Shown piece after piece: positions 43,408 through 55,622 of a stretch of 64,000 bases of DNA. The notes below the pieces were generated by a model, which saw nothing but the letters and a program-made list of their open reading frames with translations, made no database searches and had not been told where the DNA came from. Position 1 is the first letter of the stretch. Each line of letters opens with the position of its first letter. This DNA comes from Salminus brasiliensis (lineage: Eukaryota > Chordata > Actinopteri > Characiformes > Bryconidae), in NCBI RefSeq assembly GCF_030463535.1, contig NC_132896.1, forward strand, positions 19,635,709 to 19,699,708, in the 5' to 3' direction. The translations under genes and the position numbers were made by a program.

Positions 43408-46400
43408 CTTGGATAACGGAAATGAAGAGAGGAAACTTTCAAGAGCCAAACATTTCAAGGGGTGATATATTAACTGTACTCTTACAAAGGAATGATGGGA
43501 CATGTGGAATAATGACACACTTGAAAAGCCAGAACTAAGAGGGTTGTTTGATCTACGTCGACATTTATTGCCAATGCAATTCATGTGGAGACAGAACGTC
43601 TATAAATCCTGACTCTGCTCTATTTGGCTGATTGGAAATGTGTGACATAATTCAATTAAGTTTATATAATGATTTATTTGTATCACACAGTGCTGAAAAG
43701 TAGTCTTGGGACTCTCTCTGAATACAACTTAGGTCTTTATGTGTTTGTGTTTGCTAAACTTCATCATGTGTTCAAATTCAGAAGAAAGATTATAGCAACT
43801 AACAAAATTTTTTGTCCCAATCTCTTTCTAATGGAATCATGAATTCTCACCCCATCTGAGGTGAGCAAGGCCTGCAGTTATATGTTCTGGGACCTTTTGT
43901 GACTTGAGTCTTTGCCAACTACTTCTGAGAAGACTCACCACTGTTCCATCATCTCTCTAATTGAAAATAATGGTTCTCCCTGTGGCTCATGGTGTTTGTG
44001 TTCACTTGGGATGGCTATACCTTAAATTATTATTTTTTTCTAGTAGATATTATATTTTAGGACAGATAAATTCAACATACCCAAAACCACTTCTGAGCAC
44101 TGTAGGTCATTGTTACTATAATTAGTACAGAGGAAAGTCTTTTGCTGACTGCTGGTGTCAGTAAGTCAAAAAGTTATTTGTTGTATTAAACACATGCTTA
44201 GAGGCCAGACTAGCTAACCTACCCTGGACCTGGGAAAAGATTTCCAAAGTGTTGGTGAAAATGTTTTGTGGCCTGTACACACCAGGGCCAGTGTACCAGC
44301 CGCCTGCGGAGGGGGAAAAGCGGAGTAGCAGCCTCAGCAGTCATCTTATAAGCACCTTGTTATAAATCTCTATCATTAATATTCCTACTATTATTCCTGC
44401 CCTATAAAATGTGAATATAACTGCACATCGCTGCCATATGAAAAATCCTTCTATGAATTATCCATACAAATGTGGTTGAGAGTTTCTTATTTTTATTTTT
44501 CCTTTCTTTGACTATTGTAGGCCAATGAGACTGGAAATGTTCTGTATATAAAAAGCATGATCATGTTCAATGACAGAAATCGAATATTGGCCACTGAAAG
44601 CAGATCAGTTATGTATGATTATGTATGAATAATGGAAGGATCCCAGAGAGATATACAAGTTATTGCAATGCTGTGTGATAAATTAGTTTGCTGTTAGAGT
44701 GTTATTACAATTCATGAGTAATGCCTATGTTTGAGATGCGACTGTTGCGAGTGGATATGCCACACAGGGGAATGAAGCTCCTGATTGATTTTATTGTTTG
44801 TGTTTTTTAGCAAATAAAAGTGTACTGCCCAGATAATTTATCATTTAATTATCTTGGGTGCCTAAGAACTATGTACACAGCTCTGTTTCAGTCTTGTTCC
44901 AGGGCCCTTTACTGAAAGAGACACTGATCAATTGCAGCTTACAAGGTTAAATATGTTAATGAGTTACAAGTTTCAAACTAAATATGGAATATCTTTCACA
45001 ACTAATCTAGAAGTTACACAATTGTTCATTGCTATTTGTTGAGCAAGTTTTTGAGCAATTCTGAGCAGGCTTTGACATTTGTGGCCTGAACTGAAGGCCT
45101 TATTATAGTCATAGTCCCAAAAATAAAGGTGCCAAAAAGGATTCTTTGTGTGATATCAAGAAACAATTACTTTTGTTGATCCACTGAAAAGTTTGTTAGG
45201 GGACCACATCATTTATAAATGGCGAACCTTCTGGGCCTTCATTGAAATTTGCCGGTTTCAATTTGAGTTAACATAAACTTACACAGAGTCAGTGTGTTGT
45301 ATTTAATTCTTGTGGAACCCCATTTCCACTGTTTGTCCAGAACAACCCTGATACTGATATACACTACATATCCAAACGTGTGTGGACACCCCTTCTAATG
45401 AATGCATTCAGCTACTTTAAGTTGCACCCATTGCAAAGATGTGCAAATGCACACACGCAGCTTGTCTAGTCCATGTAGTGAAGTACTGCCAATAGAATAG
45501 GACTCTCTGGGCCAGAAAAACATGAACCTATTGGCACCATGCCTAATGCCAGGCATAGGTTAGAGGGATAGCCTCTCAGCATTGAGCAGTGGAACTGGAG
45601 ATGAGGTAGGGTCATTCAACATTATGATCTCACTATTGCTCTTGTCTTTAAACGTGTACTTCAGATAAAATCTATATTCACCCGTTCAGTGCAAACGTGT
45701 TCCATTTACTTCTGCTAAAATACAACAGTAAATGGGTCTTTATGTACTACATGGCTTACCGTGTGTATAGTCTGAGATCAGAAACGGATCTGTGTCTCCA
45801 CGCCCTACATCCTCCAGTAGATATCTCGGAACTGAATTTGCAAAAAAAAGCAACACAAAGGCTTTAATGAGAGCTCACAGGATCCTGTACCAGTACTGCG
45901 TTGCTATGGTCTCACATTCCTTGTTTTTGGGAAATCTCTCCTATCACTCACCACATGTAAATGACACTCGCAGATGCTTCCTGGTGCCAGGGAAGCAGGG
46001 GTCACCGAAGTTCTGAGCATCAGCCAGCACTGTGCAGTTTGTCCGGCCGTGACACCTCCGGGACACCCTTCTCAGAGCTGATGGAGACAAACATTCTGAA
46101 AGGAAGACATGGATCACAGTTCAAAAGTGTAGATCACTGTTTTCAATACATTTCCAAAATGGTAATACTAATTTGATAATACACCTTTTACTGTAAGGAA
46201 TATTGGTGGTTTGTTCAGGCCTTTTTCTATTTTAGTAAAATTTTAATGAAAATGAATGGAATTAGGAGCAACACATTTTTTTTGCAAGAACAATCATCCA
46301 AATTTCCATTATTTGAGTAAATAACCTAAAGGTTCTATAGTGTCAGATGACTTCTGCAGTTTACTAAGTTACTAACAGTTGAAGATGTTTTCAATAAATT

Positions 46401-49400
46401 AATTAAATTAAATTGTATTTGTTTCAGACATCCTGAGCCCGTTCACACCTGGCATTAACATGCTGGTGGTCCGAGACAGATCTTGTCCACATTTAACACA
46501 AGTGTAAACAGTGATTGGACAGAAATACGCCTGTCAACAGAAATGTTAATATAAATTATTATTAATGTGCTGGTAGGTGAGAGCAGTATTACAGGGTTTG
46601 TTCTCTTGCAGTTTAAATAATCCTTCGCATTTTTTGATAGAGTCATTGCTAGAAAGGCAATGCAAGAACCATGTATTGTTTCATGGCGTTGCAGAATCCC
46701 TGCTATTACTATTAACTGTCCACAGTCTCCAGACGCAGGATCATTTTGTTGAAAATTGTTTACTGAAAGTAAAACGCAAGTGATGGAGGTGTTGGTGTGC
46801 CTCTTACACAGCAAAATCAGATCTCATCTCAACTGTGTACAAAACTGTGCACTATTCACTATATAGTGCACTACTACTTTGTGGTTCTGGTATTTTGTAG
46901 TGGTGTCCGGAAACGAAGTGCTGTACTTTCAGTGCACTGTAACAATCTCACAATGCATGTTATATACAGTGTACAAAGGATGTGCACTAGATGGACATGG
47001 AATTTGTTTTGAAGATTTGCGCACAGCTTCTCTGTTCCCTGTAATAGTGTGCTATATAGTGATTCTGATTTTTGCACATAGAGGACAGTGAAAAGGGCAG
47101 TTTGAAAAGTCAACGCATGATAATGCCAGGTGTAAACCACTGTCACTTTGTCATACAAAATATAAGGTACTTCTACTGATTTTGAGAAACACATGGACAT
47201 TAATTAATTATGTGTTATAAACTGCACCTGAAACCTACTTTTTATTAAAAATAAATAAATTAATTTTGACTCTATACTATTCTGATTATAATTATTGCTC
47301 AATAATCAACCAGATATGTCAGTGTGTGCTCCTAAAGCAGACAGAGAAGTGCACAGTCAGACTCAACAGACTGTTATTACTAGCTCTGTCCACTAGATGA
47401 CATAGCTCAGTTATCTTTGAATAGACCCACACCCATGTCAGGCTTTACGCTGTCCCCCTGAGGGCATTCATAGTGGTCCTGTTCCAGGTGACCAAACGTG
47501 GCGGAGTAGATGGCCAGCACAGTGTCGTTCTTGCAGGCCAGTCTCAGCCTCTCGTTCTCACACACAGTCTTTGAGCGATGATGCACTTCAAAAGGAGAAA
47601 GACGAAGCTTACACATACTGGTCTCTTAGCAACCACGTCTGTACATCAGAAAAGCTGCACTGGGAAAGTGTGGTCTAACCTGGCCGGCATTTGTAGGAGA
47701 CGATGATGTACTTGCTGGTTTCAGGGCAGGGATCCTGTCCAAACACGGCACTGACCACAGGAATCTGACACACCCTCCGGTCTTGGCACTCTGACATAAC
47801 TTTCTACTCACACAAAAACATCATCAGGCTTGAATTCAGAGCAAACAATGGCATTTCAACACATAATGGAGAGTAAGGTTTTTCATCTCTCAACAGTTAT
47901 TAAGAACTAAAAGTCTTAAGACCTATTATTTAGTGATCACTATCTGGTGACTAATAAGGAACTTATTATGGAAGTTATGAATGTGTGAGCTTAGATACAG
48001 GCCCATGCAGTTAATGACCATGACACACCAACCACACATGCACTAAAAATATAGATTATACACCTAATATGCATTTCACACCTAATCTAAAACTAGCAAT
48101 TGGCTGGATGCCCTCAAATCTCGGTAATACACACACAATAATAAATAGGATCCATTCGAATAATGTCACAATTACAATACACTTATATCCAGATACGGAT
48201 TAGGGGGGCTAAGCTTTTTAAAAATCCCCCAAAACTTGTAAAATTAATTAGAGATATGGTTATTTATAGGCATAAGCATAGGAATAGATGTAATATGACC
48301 TAAAGGCTTTTGCACCAGCTTTGTTCTCTCCCTCTCCTTATCTGTATTTAGCAAACACGGTTTGTAATAAAATTGCTGGACCAGAATGACTTGGTACTAG
48401 GCCAAAAGAAAATGATGTGCGGGTGGATGATGCCAGTCTTGAAACCAAAGATTTTTTTACTAGTCTTGAGACTTCTTTGAAAGCTGTTTACCTAAAATAC
48501 TGTAAAATATAATGTCTTCAGTATTTTATGAGTAATTCACTAAACACTGATTAAAGTGTGTTCCTATGAATTATCAATTTGACAAACTAAACGCTCCAAA
48601 CCTTGTTGAATATAGCAATCGTGAAGCATTTTAATCCATAATGCAGTAGAGCATTAGAGTACATATGGCCTTACACCTGGGGATCAAAAATGTAAAGATT
48701 TGCACAGATTTTACTGCATGTTTTCCTTACTAGAGACAGGGTTATACAAGACATAATGCAGAAATTACTAGGACCTCCTACTGGGTCCAAAAACCTAACT
48801 ACAGTTTTGCTTTCATTTATATTTACAATCCCAGTCAATATTTACAACTCAGCCAACATGTTCATGTGGAGTTCATATGGGTGGAACATGGGGCTAGGTG
48901 TGTTCCAGGTGGGCATGGGCTCTGAGTGAGTTTGTACATCCCAAATGGGCCCTACAGTTACAGCCCTTAATCTCACATGGGTCCCTCCTAGGCCCCATTG
49001 TGCAGTGTACACCTAGATGAGGCCCCATGCTTAACCCCTCCTGGTCCCTTTTGCCAACTCTGGTGCGCATCTATATGTGGGGTCAACGTTCTGGTTACTA
49101 CCCATACAGGCCCCACATGGACATGTTAGCTGGAAAATAAGCTACTCAGCTACAGCAGCCCAACACAAGCCATTAATCCAGACGTACAGGCAACCTGAGG
49201 GTTTCCAAACATTGTGATTTGGTCGATAAATCAAAAAACAAAATCAGGCTCAGTGTGCAAAAGGATTAAATATCCTTTTTATGAGTAATTATGACAAAAG
49301 AACTATTAAAAAAAGAAATGCTCACGTTTGTGGTATCTAGAGCAACTTACAATGAGCCCATTACTCGTCTGTCAAACCCCTTACCCCCCTGCACAATGAC

Positions 49401-51406
49401 AATTATAATACCGTATACCAGCAGGTCCTTTCTTCAGTGTACCTGAATAGCTATGGAGGACATGCACTCAATGCTTTCCGTTGTGCCATTTGTGTTTGTG
49501 GTGGGGCATAAGTGCTGACTGGGCACTCGCCGTCCATAGAAGGCAGACAGAATTGCCAGTGAGGTTTTGGAGGGGCACCTGATGGTCAGCGTCTCCCCTT
49601 CGCAGGCGTGAGACGTGTGGTTTCTCAGGATTGTGTAGAGAAAATCTAGAGTACAGAAAAACAGAACATATGCACAGACATTTCTTAAACCTCAGCCAGG
49701 GCTTTAGACGTCACTGATGCTGATGTCAGCAGACAGCAAACAAGTAGGGCATTGAAACTCCATTTGACACTGGCAGAGCGCAGAAGCACATTGTGCACCA
49801 CGAGTAATGTGTGCTTAATCTGAAAAGCCATTGTTGGTGATGGCCAATAAATAATATGACACTGCTCAAACCAACTCCCTCTCTTATCTAATCTCTTCAG
49901 GTGTGGCCCAGTGGGTGCTGTGTTATACAGCGCACAACTCTTGAATCCTATCTAATAGTGGAACATTCACGACACCAGCACACCATTTATGATATAAAAT
50001 TATTATTATTATTATTGTGCAGCTTTATATGGAGCAGAATTGAAATGCTCTGCTCTAGAGAAATTTGTTGATGTGTTGATGGTTCACAGTGATGGTGATT
50101 CTCAGTGATGGTCTCCTAAAACTCTGGTAACTGATTATACATGTTACCTGATGCTGGAGACTCTTTGCTGATGCTTGTTCTCTTTAATAAATGTATAGCA
50201 GGGAGGTGCATGCAGGCCAAAAATATATATGCTATACTATTTTAATATTACTAATTAATTTATTGTACTGGCTAGTAAATAAAGGCCACATTGATGTTGA
50301 CCCACGGTTCCTACCACTAGGGGCGCTGCCCGGAATTCTGGGACATCCCAATGAATCTGTTTACGTCTGATCAAATGGACTGAAATCACAGAAATTCCCC
50401 TTAAAACAAGAGTTTCTCTTCGTTGTTTTTAGTCCTGCTAAAACATTTGCAATGAAGGGAATTTATTTTATTCGAACGTGCTGCTGAACTCCACCTCCTC
50501 ATTCCTTAAGCCCCCTATATCCTCCTCTTTTCTCTTCACCTACGTGACAAACAACCTCTCACCCACCAACTCCAATCTCCTTCTTCAAGGCTCACTAGAG
50601 GCTCCGGGGGTCTCGGCTTCACGCTCCAACCTAAAAGCCCACCCCAGCTCCAGCCTAAATGACTTCTGAATTCGCCGCCCCGTTTAGCTTTTCAAGGGTT
50701 TGGCCCACATCAGCGGAATTCAATTAAAACACGAGGTTTGGGGTCATTCATCTCTTCTTTCTGCTGTGTTTTACTCCCTCGTCCTCAGATAACATTACAG
50801 ACTGAGTGATCTACTGTTTTCCACCAGAATCAGCGGCGGTCTGACCATTTCAGTCAGGATCCAAGCAGGTTCCCAAGCAGGTTTTTCTATAAAAAAAAAT
50901 TAAAAAAATAAAAAAAAAAACTACTACCCACCGTATTTCACACACTTCATAAATTAAGAAAATACAATTAAACATTAAAACTTAAAATAATAAAGCAATA
51001 CTTTTTTCCACCCAAAACTGAAAGAAGAGCCAGCGTCTCTTTGGGCGTTTGGACGCACCTGTTGTGAACGTGACCATGTGATCACGTGACTCAAACGTAG
51101 TAGTAAACATACTAGTACTAGTCCTAGACTCACTGATCCTCTTTTAATGTTATTGTCATCTAGATTCGACAGTTTTATTACTGAGGAGAACAAAAAAAAG
51201 AATACATTACATTTGAATGTTTTTTTGTTTTTACGTGCAGAGCTGCACTTGAGCGCTTTCAGATACAGCAGAAACAAACGCCTGTGGCAGCCTGTCAATC
51301 CCATCAGTTGCCAATATGGGTGTTCACTCAGCTTCAGACTGGGCCTATACTCTCTGAGATCAGAGGGCAGATTTACAGGCCTTCTGAGAGGCAGAGGCAG
51401 AGACAG

Positions 51407-51437
<31 letters not shown>

Positions 51438-53225
51438 GACCTGTATACTGCAAATAAGGTCTAAAGACAATGAGCTATTCTTGGCTGAGAACGGCTCTGA
51501 AACTCATTGTGAGAGTTAGAGGCAGAATGACTCAGGCCAGCATGGCACAGATCCACTTGCAGATACATGTATAGCTTAAAAACAAGTGCCTGTTTTCAAG
51601 AATGCTTGTTTTTAGGCCACACATGTATCTACACTGAAAAAAGGTGCTAATTCAAGGGTACAATATTTCAACATGCATAAAACATTACATTAACATTACT
51701 GTGTTTGAAAAGCATTTACTTTTAGCAACAGTTGTGTTTATGTATTTCTCTATTCATTGTTCAAATGTTTGTGTGTGTGTGTGTTTTTTTTTATTGGTTG
51801 CACACTGTATATAAAATGTTCTAATGTAATAAATGTTGTAATGTAATAAATCCTTGTCCTTATTGCATCTTCACAGGGTTCAAATAATTGATAGGAAGCT
51901 AAAACGCAGTGCAACAGTGGTGAGCACATGGAAACTGATGTGGATGGAGAACAGGTTCAACAGCAGAAGACCATGTCGGGTTCTGCTTCTGTCAGCCAAG
52001 AACACAAAGCTGAGGCTGCAGTGGGCACAGGCTCAGCAAAACTGGACAGCTGAACACAGGAAAAACAAAGACTGAGCGGACTAATCTGGATTTCTCCTAA
52101 GGTACACGGTTAAAGGTGCGCATATTTGTCACTGTACAGCGAAATGTGTCCTCCGCATTTAACCCATCTGTGGTAGTGAACACACACACACTAGTGAACT
52201 AGGGGCAGTGAGTCCCCAGGCACTGGAGTGAGCCAACTCCAGCGCCCGGGGAGCAGAGAGGGTAAAGAGCCTTGCTCAAGGGCCTAACAGTGGCAGCTTG
52301 CCGAGCCCAGGAATCGAACCCACAACCCTGTTATCGATAGCCCGGCGCTCTAACCACCACTGCCCGACAGACGGTAGTAGTAGAGTCAGTTTTTCTGGTT
52401 TTGGTAGAGGTGGTTTAATGGTGTTGGAAATCTTGGCGCACTGTGGACCCATTAATACCAATCACCGCTTGAATGCTACAGCCTATTTGAGTATTGTTGC
52501 TAACCATGTGCATCCATCCCTTCATGGCCACAACTGATCCACCTTCTAATGGCTACTTCCAAGAATGAGGATATAATACAATGAACATCCGACATGTTGT
52601 CCTGCTGTCTGGATTCTAATCTACATAATTAAATTATATTGTTTTTGTTATATTGTATCAGTATATATTATCATTAAAAAATACAGATTGACGACTGATA
52701 TCAAATTTTAACACTATTTTATTTGTGTGGAAATTATGTTTTTTATGTTGTTTGAATCATGAAAAATATAATTCATCACTTAAGTTTGAAGATGAATACA
52801 CAAATTACATTTAACTACAGAAATTAAAAGCAGACCATTAAATCAGGGAGATGACCGTGAATATCCTCTCCATGGACGAATCTGCACTGTCTCAGCTTAT
52901 TCACAGGCAGGGTTTGGGTTAGTAAAGCAGAGATAGCACTGTCTTCCTAAACAGTTTGTCCTGAAAACAATGAGGAGGACGGCCCGGACGCTTGTCTCTT
53001 TAAAAACTGACCCCGTCCAGCTGCTTCGCACAGGATGCGTGAAAGATAAATCTCACAGCACACTTTCTCCTTCGGGAGGTGCTGTGCTCACTTCCCCAGC
53101 ATGCAATCACAGAAAAACACACACTTACCAGAGAAATCTGGAGCACACCAGGCATGGTGCAGGTGCTGGGCCAGCAGAAAGGAGAGAAAGAACCAAGCCC
53201 AGGTAGAGTGCCATGGAGGTGACAT
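43010..53225 (-). CDS. eva1c: eva-1 family SUEL-lectin membrane receptor (EVA1C-like)
   Basis: Eight exons (53225-53129, 49645-49443, 47803-47680, 47585-47433, 46095-45952, 45831-45760, 44303-44223, 43407-43010) join in frame for 423 aa; human EVA1C has 441. A signal peptide (WAWFFLSFLLAQHLHHAWC) is followed by two SUEL galactose-binding lectin domains at about 45-140 and 147-241, an extracellular stalk, one membrane span near 297-318 (VALYFVSGICAGLVFLMCLF) and a 105-residue acidic cytoplasmic tail. EVA1C acts with Slit/Robo in axon guidance and binds heparan sulphate; that role here is by family. The lectin domains match human EVA1C well (HACEGE.L.I.CP.; TVCEN..L.L.C). The stalk and tail do not, so this may be a paralogue. 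Upstream neighbour of ocrl, same strand. Confidence 0.85.
44223..44303 (-). CDS. eva1c: eva1c exon 7 (stalk)
   Basis: Encodes GWYTGPGVYRPQNIFTNTLE and IFSQVQ, just outside the membrane. Acceptor CCTCCGCAG, donor GTAGGT. Confidence 0.8.
45355..45640. repeat. dispersed DNA-transposon-like repeat, copy 2 (inverted, partial)
   Basis: Reverse-complement match to the repeat at 2,690-3,195. It opens with CCAAACGTGTGTGGACACC and contains ATTCAGCTACTTTAAGTTGC. Shorter and more diverged than copy 1. It lies in the intron between exons 6 and 7 of the eva-1 gene. Confidence 0.5.
45760..45831 (-). CDS. eva1c: eva1c exon 6 (stalk)
   Basis: Encodes VPRYLLEDVGRGDTDPFLIS and DYTH. No match to the human EVA1C stalk. 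Acceptor GCAAATTCAG, donor GTAAGC, in frame. Confidence 0.8.
45952..46095 (-). CDS. eva1c: eva1c exon 5 (end of second SUEL domain)
   Basis: Encodes ECLSPSALRRVSRRCHGRTN and FGDPCFPGTRKHLRVSFTC; human has DCLSYSALQVLSRRCYGKQR. Donor GTGAGT, phase 1. Confidence 0.9.
47433..47585 (-). CDS. eva1c: eva1c exon 4 (second SUEL domain)
   Basis: Encodes TVCENERLRLACKNDTVLAI and YSATFGHLEQDHYECP; human has TVCEDQELKLHCHESKFLNI YSATYG. Acceptor CTTTTGAAG is slightly weak; the frame is kept. Confidence 0.88.
47680..47803 (-). CDS. eva1c: eva1c exon 3 (end of first SUEL domain)
   Basis: Encodes KVMSECQDRRVCQIPVVSAV and DPCPETSKYIIVSYKC, closing the lectin fold; human has KVLDECQNQRACHLLVNSRV. Phase 0 in, phase 1 out. 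Confidence 0.9.
47804..49442. other. eva1c intron 2, no feature recognised
   Basis: Ordinary intron sequence; I see no exon, RNA gene or clear repeat. Confidence 0.5.
49443..49645 (-). CDS. eva1c: eva1c exon 2 (first SUEL lectin domain)
   Basis: Encodes YTILRNHTSHACEGETLTIR and LAILSAFYGRRVPSQHLC; human has HTTYACDGDYLNLQCP and SVQSAFYGQ. Contains an N-glycosylation sequon (NHT). Donor GTACAC. Confidence 0.9.
51413..51438. repeat. (CA)n microsatellite
   Basis: About 13 CA units in intron 1 of the eva-1 gene. Confidence 0.85.
51860..52600 (+). pseudogene. degenerate Tc1-type transposon remnant split by a SINE
   Basis: Left part encodes RRPCRVLLLSAKNTKLRLQW, right part LNATAYLSIVANHVHPSLHG, both transposase fragments of the same family as the 40.3-41.0 kb remnant (compare LNATAYLNFADANAHHLHPY there). 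The two halves are separated by the SINE at 52,110-52,370. In antisense in intron 1 of the eva-1 gene. Confidence 0.7.
52110..52370 (-). repeat. tRNA-derived SINE, copy B (nested, A-box damaged)
   Basis: Reverse complement of copy A at 39.5 kb. The B-box is kept (GGAATCGAACC on the plus strand at 52,310-52,320). At the A-box, copy A reads GTGGTGGCTCAGTGGTTAGA while copy B reads GTGGTGGTTAGA, an 8-base loss between TGG repeats. Confidence 0.85.
53129..53225 (-). CDS. eva1c: eva1c exon 1 (signal peptide)
   Basis: ATG at 53,225-53,223 gives MSPPWHSTWAWFFLSFLLAQ, a typical signal peptide, ending APDFS before donor GTAAGT. A cleavage after the WC-A stretch is likely. Confidence 0.8.
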
Positions 53226-53454
53226 AGTGGTTGATACACATAACGATGTGGTCTTAATGCTGGGTGGCCTGTCCACTGCCCTCTGACTTCTGACCGGGAG
53301 AGGACGGTCAATGATGCTATTGTCACGACAGAAGAACAGGCCTTCTTTTCACTGACACTGACACAGCTGACCGCCCGAGGACTGACACACTTTGGAGTAT
53401 TTGCTATTTTTGCTAACGAGAAGCCTGGACGGGTTTACACAGTTTGATCTTTGT

Positions 53455-53502
53455 ATCTATCTGTCTGTCTATCTGTCTGTCTGCCTGTCTGCCTGCCTAC
53501 CT
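53455..53502. repeat. (TCTG)n-type microsatellite
   Basis: Imperfect tetranucleotide tract, TCTGTCTGTCTATCTGTCTG then CTGCCTGTCTGCC, just upstream of the eva-1 gene start. Confidence 0.85.
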
Positions 53503-55424
53503 GGACATGCCACTGCCATCTATGTATTCATCAAGGAAAGTGTACTGTACATTTCATCAATCCAAGGATAAATGCATCACATTCACAGTGGTTTACTGAA
53601 CCAAATTAACATGCAGGAAATTACAGTAAAATGTAAATACTCCTATTATTATATTATAGGCAGCTCAAGGCTAAAGATCAAGACTAAAGACTTACATCTG
53701 GCAATATACTAATAAACACATATTTGTGTTTATTCTATTCATCAAATCTATAATTACTAAAGCATGTTATTTAACTGTACCCCAGTTTTGATATATTAAA
53801 TGAAATCTACAGTTTTTTACTGTGATAATGAAGTGTGTTAAATATGGTCAAATCCTAAACAATAACTAAAAGTGCAATGTTAGCCAACCTATTCCCTAAG
53901 GTCTTATGCTGTGACAATGTTTTATTTAAGCTCCACATCATCTTGGCATAATCATGCAAATGATTTGTACAATTGATTGCTTTCCTACTTTATCGATCCC
54001 TTTTGACAGGTCCATCAAAATACCCTTAGCTAGTTTGTATAGGCTAGAATCCAAAAGATACCTCTTAGCTGAGATAAGTCTAAACAAAAGTACTACTAAA
54101 TAAAAAGTTAAAAGTTATACGGTACTCTGCTGAATAGTCCTACACCCCAAAACATTTAGGAATTAATGAATTAAAATGGTCATATAATTGAAGCTGAACC
54201 AGTTGTCAGTTGTGACTTATGTGGTTGATCTCATGAACCTTAAATGGGCAAACTTATTGTCACTGTTTTCTATTTTTTTCACTTTCTGACATAATTTATA
54301 TCTGACAGTTGTTCTTTACATTGTGTCTAAATTTGATGGACCAGTAGAAATGCTCCAAAAGGACTGGCACTTCTATCTTTTACATTGACTTCCATTGAAA
54401 GGTTTCTGAAGGTTTTTGACAGCCTTAACATCACAAAGACCTCCTTGTTTCTACACTCATTTCTACATTTACATATAAACTAATATAACAACCAGGACAA
54501 AGCAGAGGTACAGAAGTGTCTCCACATTGTCGTGTTGCTCAAGTTCGCCTAAAAGAGAGAACACAAAATACAAAATAGAAATTTTTAACAGTCGTGCACA
54601 ACTATACCACTCAGATTTGATCAGTCAGATAAACAGTGCTGCAATAATAAAGATTGCTTTTTGCCTGGGACTATTTTATTTCCTTATTTCCACATGATAA
54701 GGTGGCAGCCCCTGTTCAGGGTCGCACTTACAGATTTCCCAAGCAGTTGTCCCAGCCTCAGCCTAGCCTGCAGGGAGCAGATAAGTGCTTCCTCTAGTTG
54801 TAATGGAATATGGAGGTCAATGGTTGAGACACAAGCTGTATTCTCGGAACTTTTGAACCTCCCCTCCCCAGATTCTGCTAAACCCTCCCTGCAGAAATAT
54901 GATCCAGAACAGATAACAAACTGGGAAATATTTGAGGTCTGCAGGACATTCCTACTGAGAGAGAAACCCTACGTGCTCTCATAGAAGTGTAGCACTTACA
55001 CTGCCAAATAAGACACAATACAGTAAGTTACTGGGGGCCTGGTTGTATAACTTTACCGTACATTTAAAGCATTTTAAACGTACGTCAGTAACGTCTGTTA
55101 ACATAGAGTGTACTCCTGAGTTTTGCGGTAACACTGAGCATGTTTCACAGCTTTATCAAACTGAACTACAGGTGATGAGAACTATCATGCTATCATGGCA
55201 TTGCCAGCGCATTTACATCAGGATGTCGGGCATGCTACCCAGGGCCAGGAAATGCTGACCGACACATATGAGAGGGTAGATAAACACTCTACAGATATGG
55301 TTACTATAGCAATGCCCACAACATTAACCCTTTGATTCACTGCCTCCACCTTTTATAGACCATCAAAGCCATACTAATCCACTATGTGCCTGTAATCACT
55401 TTCCAATTATGTCTAATGCAGTGG

Positions 55425-55622
55425 TCTCCAATCCTGCTCCTGCAGAGCTGGATCCAACCCTAATCCACCCCTGTGATCTAACTAATCACTAATCACTGCC
55501 TTCAGAAGTCCTTGATTGGCTGAAAGGGGTGTGTCAGATTTGGGTGGAGTTGGAAACATGCAAGAAGGAAGCTTTCCAAAAGGAGGGTTGGAGACCAATG
55601 GTCTAATATATTCAAACTCTAT
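55425..55622. repeat. small MITE-like repeat
   Basis: CAGTGGTCTCCAATCCTGCT at the left and GGAGGGTTGGAGACCAATGG at the right form an inverted pair around a core with TTGATTGGCTGAAAGGGGTG. Loosely related to 22,500-22,690. Confidence 0.55.

Noticed and set aside
54661-54984. 107-codon plus-strand frame upstream of the eva-1 gene
   Set aside because: No motif, no splice partners; partly made of interspersed repeat-like sequence.
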